Of a DNA stretch of 23,170 nucleotides, positions 16,024 through 23,170 are shown in pieces (the first letter of the stretch is position 1; each line of letters starts with the position of its first letter). Under the pieces are notes generated by a model that had not been told where the DNA came from, did no database searches, and saw nothing but the letters and a program-made list of their open reading frames with translations. Where the stretch lies: positions 580,380-603,549 of the forward strand of contig BFEA01000109.1 in assembly GCA_003427395.1 (NCBI GenBank). Reading direction: 5' to 3'. The translations under genes and the position numbers were made by a program. Source of the DNA: Chara braunii (lineage: Eukaryota; Streptophyta; Charophyceae; Charales; Characeae).

Positions 16024-16325
16024 AGACTTCATGAGGATTGTTGAATAAGCAAAATGCCTGTCAGCCGATCGAGCCAAATGACAGACTCCCGTGGACAACA
16101 AAGCTCAATGGCCACACGGTTCCCATCCGCCCCCCAAATATGCAGGGCACGTAGATCTACACAAGGTGCCAATTGGTAGACGCTCGCAGGCAACAAGGCT
16201 CAACGGTCACCCTGCCCCCGCCCGCCCCCCCACCTACACAGGCCCTGCAGATCGATACAACCCCGCCTGTTCTCGCCCACCCCTCGCTGCCACGACCCCC
16301 ATCTCCCCCCGTCTTCCCTAGAATT

Positions 16326-17140
16326 AGAAAACCCCCTCAATGGGCGGTGCAGCTGGCCAGAGCAGATATAGACATTTGCTCCATCAATGTCACTGGACTT
16401 ATCCAAGCAACTGCAGACAAGAAAAGTGCCATATGGGACATGATCAAGTCCCCGGTGAACAGCGGCTGGCCTGATGCAGTGTGCGTCCAAGAAACGCATC
16501 TCCAAGACTGTCCGCAACATGTAGCAAAGGCCAAATTTATTTGGACCTATACATGCTTCTCAGCACCCGCAGTTGACAGAGCATCGGCAGGGGTAGCAAT
16601 ATGGCTGTCGCCGCCCTCAAGACTCAGACTGGTGTCAGTCCAGCACGACCACCAATAAGGAAGGTGGATTTGTCTCAAAGTGGCATATGACGAGGAAAAA
16701 TTCCATATAGTTAACGTGTATGCCCCTAACGATCCAACTGATAGGGTCGACCTCTGACTCTCTCTACACCAGCACATAACGCAAGACGCCCCGGCCATAA
16801 TGGCCAGAGACTTCAACACCACTTTGGATCCGGCAATGGACCGAAGGTCCGCCTCCCGGCGGTCGGAACCGACGACCCCTTCACTATCGGACCTGGGCCC
16901 GGACACGCTGATGTTGACACAACTAATGGAAGATAGGGAACTAGAAGATGCCTATAGAGTGCTGCATTGCACAAAAAACCTACACATGCATGTCGTCTAT
17001 AGGAGACCAGGGTTTGGCCAACTCGCGTATAGATCTCACTCTGGTATCCAAGGACCTGATGGGCCTAGTTACAACTGCAGAGATAGCTCCGATCAGCCCT
17101 AACGGGTCCTTTGATCATAGAATGATCACGCTGGGCCTCT
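16326..17140 (+). pseudogene. LINE ORF2, AP endonuclease domain
   Basis: This domain nicks the target DNA in LINE insertion. Motifs in order: DIDICSINVTGL (about 16365), VCVQETHL with the catalytic Glu (about 16481), HIVNVYAPND (about 16701), ARDFNTTLDP (about 16803; usually GDFN) and SRIDLTLVSKDL with FDHRMITLGL (about 17022-17135). In-frame stops lie at 16656-16658 (TAA) and 16755-16757 (TGA), and a frameshift lies near 17015. No intact endonuclease can be made. Confidence 0.85.
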
Positions 17141-18890
17141 CCCTCCATACTCATATCAAAAGGGGGCCCAAGTTTTATAAATTTAACACTTCGTTGTTCC
17201 CCCTCACCAAATTCAAAGACATGGTTCAGGAATTTTGGCAATACTGGCGGTCCACAAAACCTCAACCAGAAGCTCAACAAACTGTCGCGTGGTTTAACGA
17301 CGACATTGCTCAGCTGAGAGATAGGACCAAAAATTTCTCCATACAATGTGCAAGGGACCACAAGGCGATCCTTGACCGACTCATGCAAGAACTTGAGGAC
17401 TGGGACGACGAACTCATGAACGATCCCCTACACGCCCACTCTTTCTAAAAGCTGAAAGAGGCAAGGGACCACCTCCAAGCTTATCTGGAAAGACAATCGC
17501 ACGCATGGAAGATACAAGCGAGAATTAAACGACAACAATCAGATAGAACAATGGCGAGGTCCTTTTTTAACAAGGTGAAAGCCCGAACGAGAGCCTCTGC
17601 TGTTCCGAGGCTTAGACACCCCCTAGATGACACGGCCCAGGTGGCTACTAATGCGTACACCATAGCAGATTACGCCGCCAAATACTATAGTCATTTGTTC
17701 ACGTCTCAAACCCCCAACAAGAACACGGAAAAAGTTCGCAAGGCCAGAGAACAACTACTTCAAGACGTGCAATCATGCCTCTCACCGGCGCAAAAAACTG
17801 ACCTAGACAAACCACTCTCAGAGGATGAAATATAGGCAGCCTTGCTTGATATGGACGACGAGAAGACGCCCGAAATTGACTCCTTTCCCAAAGAATTTTG
17901 GGTGCACTTCTGGGACCTCCTCAAAGACGATCTGATGGAATATATAAAGGTTGTCCAGAAGGAGGGCTCCTTTGGGGGGATGATTGGCCAAGGAGTGACC
18001 ACACTCCTGTACAAAAAGGGGGACAAAGAGGACATCAGAAACTATAGATCTATCACTCTCCTCCCAGTCCCCTACAAATTGGTCGCCAAGGCACTCACCA
18101 TCCGCTTGTTGTCGGCTTTGAACATGTTGATCCACCCCGACCAGACGGGATTTGTGCCCAACCGAAATATTCAGGACAACATTCTCTTGGTCAACGAAAC
18201 CATCAAGTACGCACGCCAGCATAGGGCCCAAGCAGCCATTTTGTTTATAGATTTCGAGAAAGTGTACGACCATGTTGACTGGGACTTCCTGGATATGTGC
18301 CTGGCCAGAATGAATTTTGTTCCCGCATTCTGCCACTGGGTCCAACCCCTTCATAGATCGGTTATTACAAACATAATGCTTAATGGTCGCCCCTCACACC
18401 CGATAACGCTGCAGAGGTCGGTACGTCAAGCGATCCCATCGCGCCCCTTCTCTTTGTCATAGTGATGGAGGCCCTCGCAGCGCTGATTAGAGTCCATCCG
18501 AAAATTAGCAAGGTCCCTATCCCAGACATCCCGGACCACCTTATCCCAGTGACCTCGCTGTTTGCTGATGACCTTACAGTCCTGATACGTGCAGACGCCG
18601 AAAGCCTTCAGACCCTCACCCTTACCATACATCTTTTCTCACTGGCTGCAAACATGAATGTGAATTGGGGCTCCAAGACAAAGGGTTGGTGGCTCGACCC
18701 CCATGACTTGCCCCCTCCACCGGAACCATATGTGGCGTGGGCTCAAAAGGAGGACGCTATCAGGATCCTGGGGGTGCGGCTGACGACACTGGGACCCCCA
18801 CCTGACCACGGGGATGTCCTTGTAAACATGGCCATCGAACGTCTGGCGAAATGGGAGGGCCTGCACACTTCATTGGTGGGCCGACGCTGA
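17140..18890 (+). pseudogene. LINE ORF2, reverse transcriptase domain
   Basis: Motifs in order: DSFPKEFWVHFW (from 17878), TLLYKKGDKEDIRNYRSITL (about 18001), DQTGFVPNRNIQDNILLVNE (about 18139), FIDFEKVYDHVDW with catalytic Asp near 18250, the RQG.P.APLLF region near 18425, and SLFADDLTVLI with the catalytic Asp pair near 18564-18569. In-frame stops lie at 17446-17448 (TAA) and 17833-17835 (TAG). A 1-nt deletion near 18429 shifts the frame inside the RQGDP motif. All the catalytic residues can still be read. The frame stops at 18888-18890. Confidence 0.9.
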
Positions 18891-19640
18891 CAATCAACAA
18901 CGCTATCCTTGCGGCCATATGGTACAAACTTGCAGTTTGGCCACTTAACCCACAACTCCAGGCTAAGGAAGGCCCTCACAACATACCTCTAGAAAAATAA
19001 CACCAAAACGGAGGGCTGCATGAGCAGGGTCGGCTGGGAGATCCTCACACAACCAAGAGCCAAAGGGGGTCTGGGGATACTAGATCCCGAAAGAGAGAGT
19101 GAGGTCACGATTTTCAAAGTGTTGACTAGACTCCTTATCGGAAATGACATCCCGTGGGCCCCCCTGGCCTGTGTGCAGATAGCCAGTCTTGCACCTCAAG
19201 CTGAGCCTCCCAATCGGGTGCACCCTCTTCAATGGTTGACCAATAGCCATTGGACAATCCCGAGTCCCAGTCGGCACAGGCATGCGACAGGTGCGACACT
19301 GCCCACCAGGCAGGACATCCCCCTCGACCCCCTTTGGCCATGCTTGATAAAACTGTGGAGAAAATGTGGCCTTAAACAGAAGCGCCTGCCCAATAGATGA
19401 CACTCCATTTGGCGACAGCCGCTGTTTGGCAACCCGTTCATCCTGGACGAAGCCGGCAACCCATTTACGCTCTCGGCTAACTCTCCCTGGCTCTCCTGGG
19501 TTAACAAAGGAATCTACACGGTGGGGGACCTCTAGGACACGGCTGAGCAAAACTGGGCCACACCGCAGCAGCTGCAGGCTAAGCTGAGTACGTAAGGAAT
19601 GTTGCCAAAAAGCCCCGTCAAATAATAGAAACCCTTCCTT
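18891..19640 (+). pseudogene. LINE ORF2, region after the RT
   Basis: Another frame reads LTINNAILAAIWYKLAVWP just after the RT stop, then the first frame returns with RKALTTYL and a TAG at the usual Trp (FLW in relatives), and CMSRVGWEILTQPRAKGGLG (19017-19076). GGLGI.D is a well-known LINE motif. The frame stops at 19398-19400. GNPFILDEAGN and DL (about 19430-19535) follow in other frames. There are several frameshifts. Confidence 0.8.
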
Positions 19641-20326
19641 TGGGCTGTTGGCAAATCCTCAAAACTGGCCCGACTATCCAACGACAAGACTTGGTGGTCA
19701 AGTACAATGACCTTCCCAGCCCGACCACTGTCTACAAGGTGCACAACACTCATGGCGGGAAGTGCACACTGGAAGTTTTCGTCCCACACACTCTAGGCCT
19801 GCGGTTCTCCCCACTAGCCCGGAATGAAGACTTGGACACCACATAATTGTGGGGAGGGTTGATGAATGTGAGAGTGGTGGGCGATGACGATAAGGGCTAC
19901 CATGTATACGAACCCTCCAAGCCTATTGCCTGCCTCTCCTTTGACCCGGATGACTGGGAATGGACGGGCCAACAATCTATGCACATCTGGGACTACACGG
20001 TTAAAGGGGGATATAGAGCATCTCGCCCACAACACCTAATTGGACAGACAATCGCACACAGATGGGGGCGTGATTCACCGCTGAACCCACAGCTGCTTAA
20101 CAGCCTCCCCTGGGATAAGTACTCCAAAATAATGTCCGCGAACCTCAGATCTCTGCAATGGCAAATCCTGCACCGTTGTCTTCCCACTCCCGATTGGCTC
20201 GTCTCAAGAACGAACCTCGAACAAAAAGGCTTGTTGTCCCCCATCTGCTCCTATTGTGGCAGGGCAACACAGCCGGCCAGAGCGACACTCGAGCACTGTC
20301 TGTTGGCTTGCCCGATGGCTGCCTAA
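19640..20326 (+). pseudogene. LINE ORF2, zf-RVT-like C-terminal part
   Basis: The frame from 19640 is broken by a TAA at 19844-19846, then continues from 19847 to 20326. In the latter piece MHIWDYTVKGGY (residues 45-56), LQWQILHRCLPTPDWL (103-118) and CSYC...H....C (Cys134, Cys137, His150, Cys155) match the reverse-transcriptase zinc-binding region of plant LINEs. The minus-strand fragment at 12440-12930 is homologous. Confidence 0.85.
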
Positions 20327-20868
20327 ATATGGAGGTGTGGGATGCAGCGTTCCATTCACTCACGGACATCCATATCCCGTGGGACCTGGGCCTCATCCTA
20401 CTTGGTGAAAACCAACACTTGCTGGCACAATGGATACCCTTTGCCGCCAACCTCGTCTCGTACATGAGGCTGCATGTGCTCATGCAAGCCCGGAGAGCCA
20501 GGTGCTCTTTTGAGAGGAAAGACTATCAGTTCGGTCTCCAGCAAGCACAACAAGCGATTGAGGAAGAGATCAGGTCCAATACACAAAGGGCCTCGAAGGC
20601 TATGAAACAGTATTCTCACGAACAGGGGGACCCCGTTCTCAGGGAGGCTTTGCGAGAGTCCTACTGCCAGATCTGGCAGGATCCGCACCAAGCCTTCTCC
20701 GAACTGCTGGAGGACCTCAATGTACAATGGAAAAACTGGAGAGTGAACGAGCCGTCATGGCAAAGGAAGCCCTTGGACGACTTCAAAGTCCCGCACCTTC
20801 CGACTAACTTTGTGCTCATCCCCCAGGACTCCGGTTGCAGAATGCTCCCTGCCCCCGTCGTGCACTGA
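20310..20868 (+). pseudogene. LINE ORF2, C-terminal tail after a frameshift
   Basis: From about 20310 the sense moves to another frame and runs open to a TGA at 20866-20868: MEVWDAAFHSLTDIHIPWDL, LLGENQHLLAQWIPF, then a helical, Gln/Arg-rich stretch (QQAQQAIEEEIRSNTQRASK). This fits the helical tail that often follows zf-RVT. No separate function is proposed. Confidence 0.7.
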
Positions 20869-21398
20869 CCCCTCCCCTCCCTCCTGTACTCCTTGACATC
20901 ACCGCCCGCCTCCCCTCCCCGTCTGCGGTACCGCTCCCGGTCTCCCCCTTCCCCACATCACCCCCCCGTCCTCCTATTCTTTATCCCTTGGCACCTGACC
21001 ATCTCTTTCGCAGCTCCTGATGACAGGGACAATGACACGCTTCCATGCCGCGGTGACGGACCCTGTACCCAACATGAGGACAGCCGGCACAACATCGTGT
21101 CATACTGAGCCTCCGCCACGCGGGAAAGCGGACAGCGGAAGTAGCACCCCAATCATGGTCTGGTACATTCTGCAACGTCCGGGTGTGGGAATGATCTCAC
21201 TCCTCACGGGGACGACATGAACAACTGTGTGTCTTCAAGTCGCTATGGCGAACTACTGGTATGACGACGACAGCATCAACAGATGTGGGAGATGCTCTGG
21301 CATGCTGGACCTCCTACTGGCTTCTGCTTGACTAACTTACTATGACTTGCAATAAACGAGCCTGTAATGTATTGAGGATTTAGGGCTTAGGGGGTTAG
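20869..21398 (+). other. LINE 3' UTR with polyadenylation signal
   Basis: C-rich sequence after the ORF2 stop, without a convincing frame. AATAAA lies at 21351-21356. TTTAGGGCTTAGGGGGTTAG at 21379-21398 is telomere-like and may mark the 3' end. No long A run follows. Confidence 0.55.
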
Positions 21399-21821
21399 AT
21401 TGCACTCCCCAAGACCCCCGCACGATGACATACCAGAAAAGTTCACGACATACTAGGCGCTCAGAGGATGAGTGAAGAGGTACAGAAGGTTCAACTGCAG
21501 ACTCGGGGACACACAAAATTCCCGCAGTTTGCAGCAGTCCCAAAGGATAACTAACACAGTTAAACACTGTTTAACATTGTTCAAAATCTCATGTTCCGAA
21601 GGGTGGGGGCTGGGGAACGGGAGGTCACTTTTGCCTACATGCACTTGGGCTCGGTCGACGGTGATGGAGCCCGGCTCCATGAATAAAGGGAGATGGCAGC
21701 CATGGGACTCGGGTTTACTACCACCCATCTCAAGCTGTCATGTAGGCAAACACCTTAGGATATTGGGAAGGTGTGTAGCCTGATCGACAAGTCGCTTTCT
21801 TCGAGGATGGACTATACAGCT
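21399..21821. other. No gene; nested inverted repeats
   Basis: GTTAAAC-ACT-GTTTAAC (21559-21575) is a perfect 7-bp stem. TTTGCCTACATG (21632-21643) and CATGTAGGCAAA (21738-21749) are a perfect inverted pair. Between them lies the hairpin ATGGAGCC-C-GGCTCCAT (21664-21680). Frames here are not convincing. Confidence 0.5.
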
Positions 21822-21869
21822 ACCGACTACCACTAATAAATGTGTGTGTAAACAAGGAAACATGTTGTT

Positions 21870-22015
21870 CTGGGACGTTGGACCCGGTTTCCAGCAGGTT
21901 CAGCTCCCCACCAATAGATGGAGCCTCCTCGAGAGTGATAGCGGTGTCTGCTCTTATCAGCACCCCTACCACCACCTCAGGTTGCTCTCATTAAAAAAAA
22001 AAAAAAAAAAAAAAG
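21870..22015 (+). mobile_element. SINE-like family S1, copy e
   Basis: Head GGGACGTTGGACCCGGTTTC (from about 21874), core CCCCACCAATAGATGGAGCC (21906-21925), stem-loop segment GGTGTCTG...CAGCACC (21943-21964) and an A run of about 23 (21992-22014). GACTATAC (21810-21817) and GGCTATAC (from about 22014) might be a short target duplication. This copy is closest to the family consensus. Confidence 0.75.
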
Positions 22016-22780
22016 GCTATACCTGCAATGGCAGTCGTTAGACAATCCTGTAGACTCAGGCTAGTTAGGCTCTGTTAGATCTCGGAGCCCTTGAGGCTGA
22101 GAGGGCTGATATTTGTTTTCAGCAGCTGGACAATTCGTCAATGGCTTCTTACACCACCAGTACTTGGCCCAGCTGTTGATGCTGACCCTGAATATGCCCT
22201 TCGCACCAAGCTTTGGTGAGCCTGGAGGGGGCGAGAACATGTAGGGGACATTTTCTGAATGGCACAGGTACAGCCCCTTATGCTGGACATGCAGCCAGCA
22301 GCGGGTTCGAAATGGGGCAGCCATTTTCACTCGTGAATCAGCCCAGGGTGGCCACAAATGCAGTCAGACGGACGCATTGGTTGCTCCCCGTCTCTCATGG
22401 GGAGCACATCAGAAACAGCCAACGACATTCTTCCAAAAGAAAGAAAATAACAAAAAACCAAAAAAGGCAACGGATCAGCAAGGGCCCTATTCTCGCATCA
22501 CAAGAAAAAGCCCATGGTAGGCCACGCGAAACAGCGCATGAGCAACGGATCAGATCTCACCGAACTCGGATCTCAACAGTTCAGGCCCTTTCAGGGGTGT
22601 ACAGACTGAATTCTGAATTAGGCCAGTTGGTGTTGCATCTTTTCTCTTTTCAATCGGTGATGTTGACATCTTCCCGTTGACTTTGTTGCCGTAAGTTGAT
22701 CTGTGGTATCCATACGGCTTGGCATCTGGCTTGGCGCTTTGTCTGAACACACACAGTTGGTTGCCGTCGGGAATATCTTC
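22016..22780. other. No gene recognised; R3 copy 4 and a stem-loop
   Basis: CACCACCAGTACTTGGCCCA (22152-22171) followed by GCT is a fourth R3 copy. TGCTCCCC (22382-22389) and GGGGAGCA (22399-22406) form an 8-bp stem with a 9-base loop. The longest frame here (22213-22680) has no recognisable motif. Confidence 0.4.
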
Positions 22781-22936
22781 TTCTTTTTTTCTTCTTCTTT
22801 TTTTTTCTTTTTTTTTCCCAAAAAAGGGCCCAGTGCCCAAGGCTGATATTACCAATAAGAGGAATGAGGCCGGGGTCCTCACAGTCTGCCCGGAGAAACC
22901 GAACCGAACTTGCTGAGAACCAGGCTCAGCATCCCT
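22781..22936 (-). mobile_element. Possible S1-related copy, strongly diverged
   Basis: A T-rich, TTC-containing run (about 22778-22818) lies left of a weak head motif (GAGAACCAGGCTCAGCATCC, 22912-22931), the arrangement of minus-strand S1 copies. The middle does not match the S1 core. It may be a different poly(A)-ended element with a related head. Confidence 0.3.
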
Positions 22937-22945
22937 CATGTGGTG

Positions 22946-23011
22946 ACTATGATGAAGATGATGATGATGATCCTGATGATGATGATGATACTACTGATGA
23001 TGATGCTGATG
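22946..23011 (+). repeat. (GAT)n-type microsatellite
   Basis: GATGAT units with interruptions (CCT, ACTACT, GCT). One frame encodes an Asp-rich run; this is a simple repeat without evidence of a gene. Confidence 0.9.
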
Positions 23012-23170
23012 GGGATAAAAACTTGTTTTGTAGTACGCTATGGTATATCAACAATTCTGGTCTCCTAATCCTAGAGCAACTTCTAGCCCTCCCTGTACCA
23101 GGACATTGTAAAAGAGAGACAATACCAACCTAACCAATGTCACCCATAGCTGATCTCTCCTCGCCACCGA

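Larger units (their letters stand above)
15170..21398 (+). mobile_element. Nearly full-length decayed LINE
   Basis: A single plus-strand element with an ORF1-like part (15170-16023), an ORF2 with AP endonuclease (16326-17140), reverse transcriptase (17140-18890), connecting region (18891-19640) and Cys/His end (19640-20326), an extra C-terminal stretch to 20868, and a 3' UTR with AATAAA. Stops and frameshifts in every part make it inactive. The layout and the zf-RVT-like end are typical of plant LINEs. The exact 5' end is not visible; the 3' end is placed after a TTTAGGG-like motif. Confidence 0.85.

Noticed and set aside
17818-18354. A 178-codon minus-strand frame
   Set aside because: It is antisense to the LINE reverse transcriptase, whose motifs are unmistakable.
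22300-22320. GGGTTCGAAAT as a tRNA B box
   Set aside because: No A box at the right distance and no cloverleaf could be drawn around it.
22946-23133. An Asp-rich protein
   Set aside because: The acidic run is encoded by a GAT microsatellite and the frame has no other features.

Overview
This window looks like repeat-rich nuclear DNA from a plant-lineage eukaryote. The evidence is a decayed Ty3/Gypsy chromovirus with a C-terminal chromodomain, a plant-type LINE (AP endonuclease, reverse transcriptase, zf-RVT-like Cys/His end), poly(A)-ended SINE-like elements, a MITE and a TTTAGGG-like motif. The protein style recalls charophyte algae such as Chara, but that is from memory and not proven. There is no bacterial operon, rRNA gene, convincing tRNA gene or CRISPR array. 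I found no clearly intact host gene.

Layout. 1-3000: a graveyard of short poly(A)/poly(T)-ended elements, including two inserted one after the other at the same target motif. 3000-3735: no gene. 3838-8690: a broken chromovirus in the order gag (+), SINE insertion, protease block on the minus strand, a 204-bp-period tandem repeat, a reverse transcriptase that has lost its catalytic core, RNase H, integrase, chromodomain and polypurine tract; a candidate 3' LTR follows to about 9300. 9300-12440: several open frames I do not recognise, an 80-bp (AG)n tract and a possible pseudogene with one in-frame stop. 12440-12930: a minus-strand LINE fragment. 13300-14260: more SINE-like pieces and a duplicated AT-rich block. 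14760-15061: GC-rich palindromes, then a foldback MITE. 15170-21398: one nearly full-length but heavily mutated plus-strand LINE. 21400-23170: inverted repeats, another SINE-like copy, poly-T/TTC and GAT microsatellites.

How the parts relate. The chromovirus and the LINE are the two autonomous types present as relics. The poly(A)-ended short elements would need a LINE reverse transcriptase in trans; no shared 3' end with the LINE in this window was found. Two features stand out: a SINE-like family with a near-palindromic head and a recurrent 3' stem-loop, and a long hairpin inside the LINE ORF1. All homology statements come from reading motifs, not from database searches.
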